A DNA stretch of 64,000 nt from Breznakia pachnodae (GTDB lineage: Bacteria > Bacillota_I > Bacilli_A > Erysipelotrichales > Erysipelotrichaceae), in contig NZ_JAUSUR010000009.1 of NCBI RefSeq assembly GCF_030814225.1, forward strand, positions 62,001-126,000. The letters run 5' to 3'. The notes below the pieces were generated by a model. It was not told the origin of the DNA. It did not search any database and was given only the letters and a program-made list of their open reading frames with translations. This document shows, one piece after another, positions 28,701 to 36,647 of this stretch. The stretch's first letter is position 1. Each line of letters begins with the position of its first letter. A program made the translations under genes and the position numbers.

Positions 28701-29893
28701 TCAGGATATGTATATGTCATAACTACTTCATCAAAGACCATATTTACTCTATGTACACCATAATTATATATTTGAAGACTATTTGAGAATGCAGGAATTA
28801 CTGTAGAATAATTATCATCATCAATATATGTTGTCGTTGTTCCACTACCTGCTGCATTTAAAGTTGTTACTGTCTGCTTCACATTTGCTTTTACGCTTTC
28901 TTCTAGTGTCTCACTTCCAGATACCATCTCTACTTTCAAATCATTTAACAGTTGCCCAGTAGATATACCAACACTTGTAGTTCCTAATACATCTGAATAC
29001 AATGTTCTAGTATCTTCAAAAGTACTCAACTTCGTATCTATACCCAACCGTATCGTTAATACAACTACATCAGCTTCGGAATTAAATTCATATTTAATTT
29101 TCCCACTTTTCTTAGAGTCAGTAAACGCTGTATTATTATTACTCATATACCCAGTTAATTGTTCACTGCCAAACACTCCACCATTTTGTGAGGTAAGAGT
29201 GCTACTTTTCATTACTTGTTGTACTTCATCAGTAGTTGTTAATATAACTTCTCCATTTTGTGAAGTAGTTCCAGTTTTTGCTGAATAACCAACAATCCTA
29301 TAACCATCCGGTATATCTACATATATTTCTCTTGTTTTTGTAATCCCTTTTTCTGAAAAAACAGAAGTTATTTCTATTTTTTCCTCATCATAATAATTCC
29401 AATCAAGTTGAGCAGTATCGCTCCAATCTATGTTGCTTCCACTATCCCTCATAAACTCAACAGTTAAATTATCACCACTTGAATTCGAAACTGCTCGTGT
29501 TTGTTTTTCTTCTTTTTTAGTTTCAAACTGAGTTACTGTTACTTCTTTTTCATATACTAGTACTTCCTCTTCCTCAGAACTATTATCAACATAGTTGATT
29601 TTAAATGTATATGTTCCATTCTTATCAACTACATATGATGGATTCACTGCTATATCCATCATTGCACCTTCTGGATTTTCGATACTTTGAATTGAATAAT
29701 TTTCATTAATATTATCTATATCTAAAGTAATTGTCGCCTGTGTCTTTTCATCATTTAATGTTACTGTTTCACTAACATCAAATTCTTCACTTGCCAATAA
29801 ATCGACTGAGTTTACTAACGTACCAATACTTGTTAAAGATATTAGTAGTGCTAAACTCACTTTCCACAATTTGCTCATTTTAAAATTTTTCAT
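22709..29893 (-). CDS. Giant repeat-rich surface adhesin
   Basis: 2394 residues from the ATG at 29893, preceded by AAGGAGGG; the TTG at 29908 lies before the ribosome site. Signal peptide up to about residue 40. A large N-terminal region (about 130-1060) is built of beta-rich adhesin-like modules. An SdrD-B-type domain (GLVFYDNNANGKYDTGDTLY, about 1070) is followed by Ig-like DUF5011-type modules (about 1280-1490). Eight tandem repeats of about 105 residues (about 1495-2335) carry the signature NGFAINYEDA...GGIFDLTYxxxDG...VLVKP. The C-terminus is NPSVAGSGTNTGDTTN, a membrane helix and GRKLKKEK. It is third in the operon with sigma-ectodomain copy 2. A role in attachment is inferred from architecture only. 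Confidence 0.88.
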   Translation of the reverse strand: MKNFKMSKLWKVSLALLISLTSIGTLVNSVDLLASEEFDVSETVTLNDEKTQATITLDIDNINENYSIQSIENPEGAMMDIAVNPSYVVDKNGTYTFKINYVDNSSEEEEVLVYEKEVTVTQFETKKEEKQTRAVSNSSGDNLTVEFMRDSGSNIDWSDTAQLDWNYYDEEKIEITSVFSEKGITKTREIYVDIPDGYRIVGYSAKTGTTSQNGEVILTTTDEVQQVMKSSTLTSQNGGVFGSEQLTGYMSNNNTAFTDSKKSGKIKYEFNSEADVVVLTIRLGIDTKLSTFEDTRTLYSDVLGTTSVGISTGQLLNDLKVEMVSGSETLEESVKANVKQTVTTLNAAGSGTTTTYIDDDNYSTVIPAFSNSLQIYNYGVHRVNMVFDEVVMTYTYPEGAIFTGMSSPTSAFIEATGATFVHDETNRVIIVTYKKFQTGGGAGTIYQPTFKLDGDFYGLSDGKKKSVVFNATTAFKFIGTDNYIVDKNRSQVVTLVNKNQPLKLTGYNQKTYDYYANGYDGYQYLGNHSIENPAFVDNENAEFEWEFTDGLGVKIVRFGMIKDTAITDVTVYTTNHPTGISIADMKVTGSAGEGAIIDADILGLEENDYIIKVTGEIDKIAANTGRGTEWATKMYGCAAYGVILNGSGGINKLTVDGVTSAAITETTSERYSSVGGVKTNAFETAYYPGDKIPVSLTYTMSSDSYNRSKIVTDDFLQDPTIYIRVPTGFSLDENSVSFDYLGDVNDLITMTGKITADDGSLIYKYEFNKEYSAVIGRLWKGGTGSYSTVNPFNVSFDLIVSPTNRGTANLPLQDFVMIEGKGDFVGYDGTSRYIRNDDFELTSSGNNLLVPDDSVTISVIKLSELQVSSGIRVKDSGDDYYIYNGNDSSIAGLSRTKSAEVEVSYYNNAQSAFERASIYFPIPKVGKDYGSYFNNKAISDPINKPEPSPFTWSVNLTGEITVPGFTTLYATDGAINTSTNDGSLSWEAFEPETGWKTYTQVSDKLDSVIFLKFVSNNQIDSGDGGSFSFELKAATDSPVDEVNYWRTYSSAQPLGTMKQSWVVGSVLAGSLSVGEISGLVFYDNNANGKYDTGDTLYNGSELTINLSEKDGKISTTTLAIGSDSTYSIERLKEGEYSISVINTNTTDYHFSKTTVSTDTVVGSNVTANAAHSEGKYTGMVIKAGDTETYENVGIGLISKLDTNYEFEDRVMGDTSLSGKAKLTISGSQIEYDGTLVNNTFPQETFSTTSTVNLPDGMVHLGWQLYSVDSSTLKKKIGNVILPADLKDTAVPTVDSGSSLLVKAVVSYGPTVTTSDLTKYVGDNVNLLDGITAATESSETITLVTGLLGNTEVTQSIPVTDNNEYKTAGTYEVTYKVKDLTTGSYTTAKRLVKVHEAPTVSATPQEYTLGDASIMTNVLGNPSATWKEAQPTVGDATIQTINGPAITTDAVNTIKAEISGPSSDFSVTGIHTVTYIATDVNGKTGSKTVDVLIKSDTYTPDPTGIIGIDADYFVLENAAAKNLTATTAKSDVNGNTTAFTKTFDESTVQIGYATINRDDISVDNTQLKAINAVGVKGGIFNLTYSVAKDSKNAEITVKVFVKPVNYEESDDESLIITANGFAINYEDASAFDDAQATTLGLPVAYKITKDAQGKITDIETVTPISVNATHISDIQGAPKTGGTYDLEYSVSDGSEVASITVEVLVRPKDSVEDEDLSITAFGFILENSEASLLDQDDANTRGNSIAYKTVYTDGEVSSYTNISDKITVNSDDLAKINKAGEKGGIFDLTYTIKDGNNTKTKTVEVLVKPLNSDESPDGRLIISANGFAINYEDAKGFDDTQASTLALPVAYKITVDSDGDITSIAEFTPIEVNATHISDIQGAPFTGGIYDLEYYVSDGSEVVSTTVRVLVRPKNPINDEDLSISAFGFILENSEASLLDQGDANTRGNSIAYRTEYINNVISDYINISDKITVDEKELDAIKNAGAAGGIFDLTYTIKDGKNTQSKTVQVLVKPLDSVSDSSESVVIYAKGFTLEHEEAIALNDAEANSKAYTIAYGITYDEDGIITDIQDITSKITIDATQLSNIQNALTAGGIFDLTFSVTNGTNSVSIEVPVLVNPKYMKEKSNIVLGAEGFSLKNEDAASLDAETAILSGFGNVSAYKYVYDANGNLIGYSDITSKITVDAKELEAINNAPAEGGIYDLTFYVTDTVMIDGKEVEVTVEKTVKVTVEGTSTPPVVELPDGDNLAITAKDFTVENADAAGVDKSTAIALSEAEAWLLKKGTQVDVSVDEAMLKEIQNAPANGGVYDLTFFATYTPLTRAEEAYTLETTIKVTVLPLDEKKPSTAPTTPTTSNPSVAGSGTNTGDTTNLNMYIGLAFISLLVIVGRKLKKEK
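22880..25410 (-). repeat. Eight tandem ~105-codon repeats in the giant adhesin
   Basis: Each unit starts with (I/L)xAxGFxxENxEAxxLD, has a middle ending in ITVDxxxLxxIxxA and closes with GGIFDLTYxxxDGxxxxxxxVxVLVKP. Units 2 and 4 (ITANGFAINYED, ISANGFAINYED) and units 3 and 5 (ITAFGFILENSEASLLDQ, ISAFGFILENSEASLLDQ) are alternately near-identical, which points to duplication of a two-unit block. The last unit has lost the closing part. Confidence 0.85.
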
Positions 29894-29916
29894 TTTGCCC
29901 TCCTTCAAATTGCTTA

Positions 29917-31074
29917 TTAAACCTTTCTACTTTTCTTTCTTATTTGATACATACAAATAATAAGAATGATTCCTCCCATGATAATTAAGAAGTAATATAA
30001 GTAAGATGATGATGTCTGCTCTGGTAAATCCATTTCTAAATCGGTATAAATCAGATTTCCATTTTCATCAATCATCACATACTGCTCTCCATCTTCACTT
30101 CGAAGGAAATTATCTACACTATCTTCACTATTCGCTTTCACCTCTTTACTAGATACTGCTATTTCTAGTAATTGTTGTACCTGCACTTCACTTAGTGGTA
30201 TTACAACTACTTCATTTTCCTCTGTGTTTGCATAATAATTGTTTTGTTTATCTTTATAGATTGCATAAAGATGAACATTACTTTTAATATTTGTAAGTTT
30301 TCCATACCACATCACAAACTCCAAACCTTCTTTTGTTGGCGGAGTAATGTAAGTCGCATCATTTCCATATGCGACTTCTTTTGTATCATATAGTTGTTCA
30401 TCAACATAATAATGAATCTTATATGCTTTTGGTTCATAGATTGCATAATAGATTTCATTTTCACTTATTTCATGGGTTTTAAAGAACTCTCCAGAGCCAT
30501 CTTTCTTCGTATTATATCCAGTAATTTCATAGCCAATTGGATAATATACAAGAGATGGAATTTCTTCATTTTCTTTCAATAAATACTTTTGAATAAGTGT
30601 TTCATTAATCCCATAAAAAGATGCAGTATAGTAATTTGTGTTTTCTTTTTCATAACTACTTTTATAGTCATAATAGAAGTCATGTGAGGCTTCTTCGTCA
30701 ACTGCATCTATAAGTACTGCTACTGTTATTCTGGATGATGTAGGATCGATGATAACTTCATATTCCAATGTTATAGAATCCTTAATAAATATCTCTTCGG
30801 TTTTACTTTCAATTGAAATCCCATTCATTTTTGGGATTGTAACTTTAATATTTTTTGGTGAATCTTCATTTATAAGAGTGACCACTAGTTTTGCTTTTTG
30901 TTTTTCTTTCATTGAAGAAAAGTCATATCCTTTATGAATTTCTTTATAAACTCCATCTTCATCGAGATGAAGTTGAACTTCACATTTGATACCTAATTGT
31001 TCCTGTGCAGTTGTGGTATCTGCGAATACTGTTATACCAAGTATTATGCTAAGTAATAAAAGTACTTTCTTCAT
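29917..31074 (-). CDS. Membrane-anchored surface protein with InlB-type repeats
   Basis: 385 residues from the ATG at 31074, which overlaps the sigma gene's stop (ATGA). Signal peptide MKKVLLLLSIILGITVFADT. An N-terminal beta-rich part (25-150) is followed by two Listeria-Bacteroides/InlB-B-like repeats (GYEITGYNTKKDGSGEFF and YITPPTKEGLEFVMWYG, about 185-275). The C-terminus has LPEQTSSS, a helix (SYLYYFLIIMGGIILIICMY) and RKKSRKV. LPEQT recalls a sortase motif but lacks the glycine. Position between sigma-ectodomain copy 2 and the adhesin suggests it is a partner or co-anchored adhesin. Confidence 0.82.
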   Translation of the reverse strand: MKKVLLLLSIILGITVFADTTTAQEQLGIKCEVQLHLDEDGVYKEIHKGYDFSSMKEKQKAKLVVTLINEDSPKNIKVTIPKMNGISIESKTEEIFIKDSITLEYEVIIDPTSSRITVAVLIDAVDEEASHDFYYDYKSSYEKENTNYYTASFYGINETLIQKYLLKENEEIPSLVYYPIGYEITGYNTKKDGSGEFFKTHEISENEIYYAIYEPKAYKIHYYVDEQLYDTKEVAYGNDATYITPPTKEGLEFVMWYGKLTNIKSNVHLYAIYKDKQNNYYANTEENEVVVIPLSEVQVQQLLEIAVSSKEVKANSEDSVDNFLRSEDGEQYVMIDENGNLIYTDLEMDLPEQTSSSYLYYFLIIMGGIILIICMYQIRKKSRKV

Positions 31075-32357
31075 AGTGCACTTTCTTTCCACAGTTTACT
31101 GATATCTAATTGGTAAGTACTCTCATTACCAAATTCATCATATAAAACGATCTTCACTTCGCCCTCAAAGTCGTATGTTATACTCATTGATTTATCAAGA
31201 CTTAACTTTTCATCTTGATATTCAATGTAACTTTTCTCATAATCAATATCATTATGGTGATCATTTACATTTAAGGTTAGAATGTTACCATCATAATCTG
31301 CATTCATTAATTCTGGTCCTTCTTTATCAATTGTGTCTATTGAGAATGTTTTTTCACTATCACTAGTTTGAACCTTATAACTTCCATTATTATTGGCATA
31401 GAATGTAAGAGTAGTTCCATCAACTTCAAAATAGACTGGTTCATCTTCATAATAAACATCAAGTGAATCATTACTTGGACTTCTGCTCATTTCAACACTT
31501 ACAGCAACTGGCTGATTGGTAGGTTCTTCACTATATGTTAATTGTTCAATTGTTAATGAACTTGGTGTTGATTGAGAGATGCCTACCGCTCCAACCGCAA
31601 TCATACCTACTGCACCTACTGCAACTAACTTTAAAATCTTGCTTGATTTAGGATTTTTAGGTACTGTATCTTCAACAACACTTTGTGCAAGAAGTTCTTT
31701 ATTGAAATCTGCTTGCATCGTATTTTGTGAGTACAAATATTCCAGACCTTTCGCAATAATTGGAATACTTCCAAACGAAAAATATTTTTCTGGAGTAATC
31801 CCATGTTTTTGAAGTTCTGGTATCATATAATCTTTCACTTTTCTCAATCTTCGTTTGATAATCGTATCTGAGACCTCTAAGATGTCTGCAATTTCTCTGA
31901 TTTTAAGTTCTTCAAAGTATCGCAATTTCGCAACCGCAAATAAATCAGGTGGTAGTTGAGTGAATCGCTCACCTATGATTTCCACTAATTCTTTCTTGTC
32001 GTAATCTTCACTCGCACCTTCCAATTGCTTATCATCTTCACCCATGGCTACAGTATCTTCGTAGCTTACTAATGTATATGATTTTCTTCGATTCATATTA
32101 AGTGCTGTATTATAAGTAATAGAAAAAATCCATGAATGGAATTTACTTAAATCCTCTAACTGATGTACTTTATGATATACCTTAAGAAAGGTCTCTTGGA
32201 CTACCTCTTCAGCATCTGCAGTATTTTTTGTGATTGATACTGCAAAATAATATACAGAATCTTTATAGATTTTATATATAAAAGAGAATGCTTCTAGATC
32301 GCCCTCTAAAAATTGCTCTACATATGGTAGCACAGCTTCTCTGTTCCTAATATCCAT
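31071..32357 (-). CDS. ECF-type sigma factor fused to a transmembrane helix and exported domain (copy 2)
   Basis: 428 residues. Sigma region 2 (about 18-88: YYFAVSITKNTADAEEVVQE, FSKFHSWIFSITYNTALNM type core) and region 4 (about 135-185: KLRYFEELKIREIADILEVS, DTIIKRRLRKVK). After HGITPEKY and a linker comes a membrane helix (about 243-262, LVAVGAVGMIAVGAVGI). An exported domain of about 165 residues follows, with NNGSYKVQTSDSEKTFSIDT and IDKEGPEL, the same pattern as copies 1 and 3. First gene of a three-gene surface operon, translationally coupled to the next. GGAGG ribosome site 5 bases before the ATG, and an ECF-type promoter at 32428-32453. Confidence 0.87.
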   Translation of the reverse strand: MDIRNREAVLPYVEQFLEGDLEAFSFIYKIYKDSVYYFAVSITKNTADAEEVVQETFLKVYHKVHQLEDLSKFHSWIFSITYNTALNMNRRKSYTLVSYEDTVAMGEDDKQLEGASEDYDKKELVEIIGERFTQLPPDLFAVAKLRYFEELKIREIADILEVSDTIIKRRLRKVKDYMIPELQKHGITPEKYFSFGSIPIIAKGLEYLYSQNTMQADFNKELLAQSVVEDTVPKNPKSSKILKLVAVGAVGMIAVGAVGISQSTPSSLTIEQLTYSEEPTNQPVAVSVEMSRSPSNDSLDVYYEDEPVYFEVDGTTLTFYANNNGSYKVQTSDSEKTFSIDTIDKEGPELMNADYDGNILTLNVNDHHNDIDYEKSYIEYQDEKLSLDKSMSITYDFEGEVKIVLYDEFGNESTYQLDISKLWKESAL

Positions 32358-32427
32358 ATTTACCTCCGCCTTCTATACCTTTCTCATAAGTAAGACACTG
32401 TCTTAAATAAAAAAGGGAACACTCTTT

Positions 32428-32453
32428 AGTCGTAAATTTATGTAATTTAGTTC
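32428..32453 (-). promoter_or_regulatory. ECF-type autoregulatory promoter of sigma-ectodomain gene 2
   Basis: GAACT (32453-32449), 16 bases, CGACT (32432-32428) followed by AA, 71 bases before the start codon. Same architecture as at 8291-8316 and 51884-51909. Confidence 0.72.
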
Positions 32454-32512
32454 ATTATTATGAAAAGTATTTCTAAATTCGTGTTAAAGCCTTATTTTTT
32501 ATTCTTTATAAA

Positions 32513-32546
32513 CAAAAAAATAAGCAACCATATTCAGTTACTTATC
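32513..32546 (-). terminator. Terminator of the pyrophosphatase gene
   Basis: ATAAGTAAC/GTTGCTTAT stem (one G-U pair), loop of 8 bases, then TTTTTTT on the minus strand. Confidence 0.8.
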
Positions 32547-32554
32547 TCTAATCT

Positions 32555-33046
32555 TTATTTGTTTTCTTTTTTATAATTCTCAATCGACTCTTCCAATATT
32601 TTAATTGATTCATCAATTGTAAGCCATCCTTCTACACTTGTTTCCTTGTGTTGAAGGGCTTTGTAATTAGAAAAGAAATTATCAATTTCTTTTAGATAGT
32701 GCGGTGATAAATCATCCAATGTTTTGATGTAATCATAACGTGGATCACCCACATTTACCGCAAGTATCTTTTTATCACCTTCACCAGTATCAATCATATC
32801 CATACCACCAATGATTCTTGCTTTGATATAGCAACCAGGAAATGTAGGATATGTGGTAAATACTAAGATATCTAAAGGATCTCCATCATCACCTAGCGTA
32901 CCTTCAATAAAACCATACTCTGCAGGATAGAAACTCGCTGAATACAGTACTCTATCTAATACTATCTTTCCAGTTTTCTGATTTACTTCATACTTATTCT
33001 GACTTCCCATTGGAATCTCAATTCGTGCCTCTACTATTCGTTCCAT
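32555..33046 (-). CDS. ppa: Inorganic pyrophosphatase, family I
   Basis: 163 residues, the normal bacterial length. IEIPMGSQNKYEV, YPAEYGFIEGT and the signature DGDPLDILV (about residues 54-62) with the Mg-binding aspartates are all present, as are the downstream DPRYDYI and HYLKEIDNFFSNYK. It hydrolyses cytosolic pyrophosphate to drive biosynthetic reactions. Single gene with its own terminator, divergent from the phosphatase gene. Confidence 0.95.
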   Translation of the reverse strand: MERIVEARIEIPMGSQNKYEVNQKTGKIVLDRVLYSASFYPAEYGFIEGTLGDDGDPLDILVFTTYPTFPGCYIKARIIGGMDMIDTGEGDKKILAVNVGDPRYDYIKTLDDLSPHYLKEIDNFFSNYKALQHKETSVEGWLTIDESIKILEESIENYKKENK

Positions 33047-33188
33047 AACTTCCTCCTATAATATACTCAAATAATAGCACAGCAAGCATAAAATATAGAC
33101 TACAACGATTGGAATTAAATTTAGGTGTCATTGATTTTATTAGCTATTTGAGGTATCCTAATAGGTATGCAAGGAGGGTTTTATAATA

Positions 33189-33938
33189 ATGAAAACAGTA
33201 GTAAATTTCAGAGATTTAGGTGGAATCACCACAAGTACAGGTAAAACAGTGAAAGCAAATCGAATTCTCCGTTCAGGTGAATTAGTAGACTTAGCAAATG
33301 AAGACAAACTTAAGTTAATTGATAATTATGGACTTAAGAGTATTGTGGATTTTCGTTCAAGCAAAGAAATTGATGAACGTCCAGATGATTGTTTAGAAAA
33401 TACTAAGTATTACCATATTGATATCATGAAAGACGTTGAAAACAATGCCAGTAAATCATACTTTGAGGATAATGAAGAATATCATCCTGATGAAATGATG
33501 AAGGATGTATACAAAACAATTATTCTTGATGATACAGCAAATCAAGGGTACCGCAGTTTTATTGATGTATTACTTAACCAAAAAGAAGGTTCAACAATTT
33601 TCCATTGTTTTGCAGGAAAAGACCGTACAGGGCTTGGTGCTGCAATTATCCTAACAATCTTAGGAGCAAACAAAGAAGATATCATAAGTGATTATTTAGA
33701 AACAAATGTTCCTCGTAAAGAAGCGAATGATAAAATGCTGGAGGAAAAAAGAAACCAGGGAGCAAGTGAACAAGAACTTGAATACTTTAATTTATTTATG
33801 AGTGTAAAAACGGATTATTTGGAAACTGCTTTTGAAACAGCAAATGAAAAATATGGTTCTTTCTTGGATTACATTATTAATGGAATCGGAGTAAGTAAAA
33901 ACGAAATAGAAACACTACAAGAAATGTATTTGGTATAA
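33189..33938 (+). CDS. Tyrosine/phosphoinositide-type protein phosphatase (LipA/IphP-like)
   Basis: 249 residues. N-terminal NFRDLGGI and the P-loop HCFAGKDRTG (H139, C140, R146) mark the Y_phosphatase3 family of Listeria LipA and Nostoc IphP, in which DR after the Cys loop is typical. It is likely cytosolic, because there is no signal peptide; secreted relatives act on host phosphoinositides. AAGGAGGG ribosome site. One base before the MgtC gene, so cotranscribed. Confidence 0.9.
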   Translation: MKTVVNFRDLGGITTSTGKTVKANRILRSGELVDLANEDKLKLIDNYGLKSIVDFRSSKEIDERPDDCLENTKYYHIDIMKDVENNASKSYFEDNEEYHPDEMMKDVYKTIILDDTANQGYRSFIDVLLNQKEGSTIFHCFAGKDRTGLGAAIILTILGANKEDIISDYLETNVPRKEANDKMLEEKRNQGASEQELEYFNLFMSVKTDYLETAFETANEKYGSFLDYIINGIGVSKNEIETLQEMYLV

Positions 33939-33939
33939 C

Positions 33940-34629
33940 ATGTTTGACGAACTTCTACAGCAGTTTGATTTCATGCATATTCTAATTCGTTTAATTATGT
34001 CCATGATATTAGGAGCATCGATTGGATTTGACCGTTCCAAGAAAGGTAGTCCAGCAGGACTAAAAACTCATTCACTTGTTTGTATTGGATCAACGCTAGT
34101 TATGCTTACCAGTGAGTACTGTTTCATAAACTATGAACTTGGCGATATTACTAGATTACCTGCACAAGTAATTAGTGGAATTGGATTTCTTGGTGCTGGT
34201 ATGATTTTGGTTACTGGTAATGATCGAATCAAAGGTCTTACTTCAGCAGCTAGTATCTGGTTTAGTGCTTGTATTGGATTAGCTGTTGGTATTGGTTTCT
34301 ATTCAGGTGCAGTAGCTGCAACTGTATTAGAAATTATTGTATTAAAATTATTAAGTAAACACATCTCTCCACAAGCAAAATATACAACGATCGATATGTA
34401 TCTAGAATATACTTCTGAATTTGATTTAAGCAGTATGATTCTTCTTATGAAAGATAATCATATCGAATTAGTAAATGAAGACAATAATTTACTTAAGAAT
34501 TTACAGGTAAAAGAAAATACTTACTCTACTTTGTTATCAGTACAGATGTTAGGAAAAATAGATACTGAAGAGATAGTAGAATTATTGGAAAGTGTTCATG
34601 GAGTTAATAAGGTTTATGATATCAATTAA
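33940..34629 (+). CDS. MgtC/SapB family membrane protein
   Basis: 229 residues. Four N-terminal membrane helices with GASIGFDRSKKGSPAGLKTH, GIGFLGAGMI and LTSAASIWFSACIGLAVGIG, all hallmark MgtC/SapB sequences. The C-terminal cytoplasmic part (about 150-229) has an ACT-like alpha/beta pattern. Family members are linked to growth in low Mg and to ATP synthase control in pathogens; function here not known. Cotranscribed with the upstream phosphatase. Confidence 0.9.
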   Translation: MFDELLQQFDFMHILIRLIMSMILGASIGFDRSKKGSPAGLKTHSLVCIGSTLVMLTSEYCFINYELGDITRLPAQVISGIGFLGAGMILVTGNDRIKGLTSAASIWFSACIGLAVGIGFYSGAVAATVLEIIVLKLLSKHISPQAKYTTIDMYLEYTSEFDLSSMILLMKDNHIELVNEDNNLLKNLQVKENTYSTLLSVQMLGKIDTEEIVELLESVHGVNKVYDIN

Positions 34630-34660
34630 AGAAGTTGTCCAATATGACAACTTCTTTTTT
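34628..34660. terminator. Bidirectional terminator
   Basis: 12-bp stem AAAGAAGTTGTC/GACAACTTCTTT, 6-base loop and a T-run, between the convergent mgtC-like and acetyltransferase genes. Confidence 0.9.
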
Positions 34661-34661
34661 A

Positions 34662-35327
34662 CTATTTATTTAATTTAATATTCATCAGTTCAATTTTAGC
34701 ATTTTTTGTATCTAGAGTTGTTATATATGGAATTGCTTTGACTAATTGTTCATCTGTAAAATTCCACCATTTAAGTTCTTTTAAGAAAGTAATATCTTCA
34801 TCAGAAAACCTTTTTCTAATCACTTTTGCAGGATTCCCTCCTACAATGGTATATGGTTCAACAACTTTAGCAACAACACTATATGCCCCAATAATTGCTC
34901 CATCACCAATGGTAACCCCAGGCATAATTTTCGCATCTCTACCAATCCAGACATCATTTCCAATAATCGTGTCTCCTTTAACAGGCATATCTTCTTTTGT
35001 CATTCCATTCATAGCAGCCCAATTCCTACTAATTGTGCAGAATGGATAAGATGAGAATGAATCAATACTGTGATTTGCAGCAGCCATAATAAACTGTACA
35101 CCATTGGCAATACTACAGAATTTACCAATATGTAATTCCCCATGACCCTTTGTATTATATAAGATATGATTTTGTTCATAATCTTCAAATGTATCATTTG
35201 CTAAATCATAAAAAGTGAAATCTCCTATAAATACATTTTCTGCCTTGATTGCATTCTTTAAGTATATCCTTTTTGGATTTTGTTCATCATATAGTTCTTC
35301 AATAATTTCAAATTCATGTGCTTTCAT
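34662..35327 (-). CDS. CatB/Vat-type hexapeptide acetyltransferase
   Basis: 221 residues from the ATG at 35327 behind GGAGG. Left-handed beta-helix hexapeptide repeats (NDVWIGRDAKIMPGVTIGDG) and the CatB-family AANHSIDSFSSYPF with the catalytic His, ending in VGGNPAKVIRKRF. Relatives acetylate chloramphenicol or streptogramins, but many chromosomal ones act on unknown alcohols, so resistance should not be assumed. Monocistronic. Confidence 0.87.
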   Translation of the reverse strand: MKAHEFEIIEELYDEQNPKRIYLKNAIKAENVFIGDFTFYDLANDTFEDYEQNHILYNTKGHGELHIGKFCSIANGVQFIMAAANHSIDSFSSYPFCTISRNWAAMNGMTKEDMPVKGDTIIGNDVWIGRDAKIMPGVTIGDGAIIGAYSVVAKVVEPYTIVGGNPAKVIRKRFSDEDITFLKELKWWNFTDEQLVKAIPYITTLDTKNAKIELMNIKLNK

Positions 35328-35420
35328 AATAACCTCCAACTTAATTCTATGATTATTATTACGTATGTATATTAAAGAGATGTGAATAAATTGTTAAAAA
35401 GATATTAAACTTAATTTCTT

Positions 35421-36602
35421 TTATAAATTATCTAAAAATACTACAATCTCTCTTTCAGGAATCATTTCCAGCATTTCTAATTCTCTTTGATCCAAGTATC
35501 CAATAAGATTTCGATCTCCATCATTTTCAATTGGGAAAAGAACAACCTGTACTTCTCCAGCATAATGCTTATAATTATCATTTACCATAACTACACTACC
35601 TCGATCAAGCATCTTCTTATTGTAACTTCTTGGTTTTATTTCCTTATCTTGATACAAGAATCTAGGCATGCGAGATCGCCATATCCACTCGGAACTATCT
35701 CCAACATCTGAATGTGGAAAGAAATCAAAAAGAATTGCTTTTTCAATATCTGAAATTCCATCACAAAGATTCACTCTGATTTTCCGTTGAGGATAGAATG
35801 AATCATCACTGGCACCATACATCTTTTTCATTTTTACGATTGGATATTTTTCTTCGTCTGGTTCAATTACAGTGAATACCTCTTGAATCATTTTGAATTC
35901 ATCTTCTGTAGCATATGCATTTCCAATTAAAACATCATCAATACTGTTTGTCTGCAACAATTCTCTAAGTTGCAAATCAATTGGTTGACCTCGATGTCTT
36001 TCAACTGTACATAATCCTCTCTCTGCTCTCCATACTCCATGTGTATCTTTTGCATTTGAACTTATGAAAGCTCCAACTCTCACACCTAGTTCTTTGAGCG
36101 ATTTACTTACTTCTTTGAATTTTGACCATTTCATTCCAGTATATCTTTGTGGATAAAAATTATGACATACTAAAATATTGTTAGGGTTAGCACCTTGATT
36201 GATCATTTCTTTCAATGTTTCCACAGGAATAATCGATGCATTAAATTCAATAAGAATACCATAAGGATTTTGAACTAATTGCATATCTTTTTCTAATCCA
36301 AAACTAATATCCATTCGTAAAACATCTACATTAATATCTTTAAATATAGATAAATCATTTGGACTGGCACCCAGTCTTTCTAAACATTCAGGATTTACAT
36401 CTAGCGATACTTCAATACCTACTTCATGTGCTGCATCAATTAAGTCTCTAAAATAACTTAATACTTCTTCGTTTGTCCCATCAACGTTAAACATACTTGA
36501 GAAAACACGAGTACATCCATAGGTAGACGCAAGTTTTAAATAATCTTTGATTTCTTCTAATGGTCGTAAATCCGGGTATACTGATACTCCTAATCTGTTC
36601 AT
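35421..36602 (-). CDS. DUF871/MupG-like 6-phospho-glycosidase family protein
   Basis: 393 residues from the ATG at 36602 (AAGGTGAG upstream); an in-frame extension upstream lacks support. N-terminal TIM-barrel (RLGVSVYPDLRPLEEIKDYL, SLDVNPECLERLG, CHNFYPQRYTG) and a C-terminal cyclophilin-like domain ending in EREIVVFLDNL. The family includes MupG (GH170), which cleaves MurNAc-6-phosphate-GlcNAc. Last gene of the lactose/cellobiose-type PTS operon, so it likely acts on a phosphorylated disaccharide imported there. Confidence 0.85.
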   Translation of the reverse strand: MNRLGVSVYPDLRPLEEIKDYLKLASTYGCTRVFSSMFNVDGTNEEVLSYFRDLIDAAHEVGIEVSLDVNPECLERLGASPNDLSIFKDINVDVLRMDISFGLEKDMQLVQNPYGILIEFNASIIPVETLKEMINQGANPNNILVCHNFYPQRYTGMKWSKFKEVSKSLKELGVRVGAFISSNAKDTHGVWRAERGLCTVERHRGQPIDLQLRELLQTNSIDDVLIGNAYATEDEFKMIQEVFTVIEPDEEKYPIVKMKKMYGASDDSFYPQRKIRVNLCDGISDIEKAILFDFFPHSDVGDSSEWIWRSRMPRFLYQDKEIKPRSYNKKMLDRGSVVMVNDNYKHYAGEVQVVLFPIENDGDRNLIGYLDQRELEMLEMIPEREIVVFLDNL

Positions 36603-36647
36603 AAAAACACTCACCTTTCTAATAAAAAAGAATTGAGTCAATTCTTT

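Noticed and set aside
22709..29908. Plus-strand frames opposite the giant adhesin
   Set aside because: They are shadows of repeat coding sequence, with no ribosome sites.
34662..35327. Chloramphenicol or streptogramin resistance gene
   Set aside because: Fold and motifs are of the CatB/Vat superfamily, but substrate cannot be inferred; no resistance or mobile context is present.
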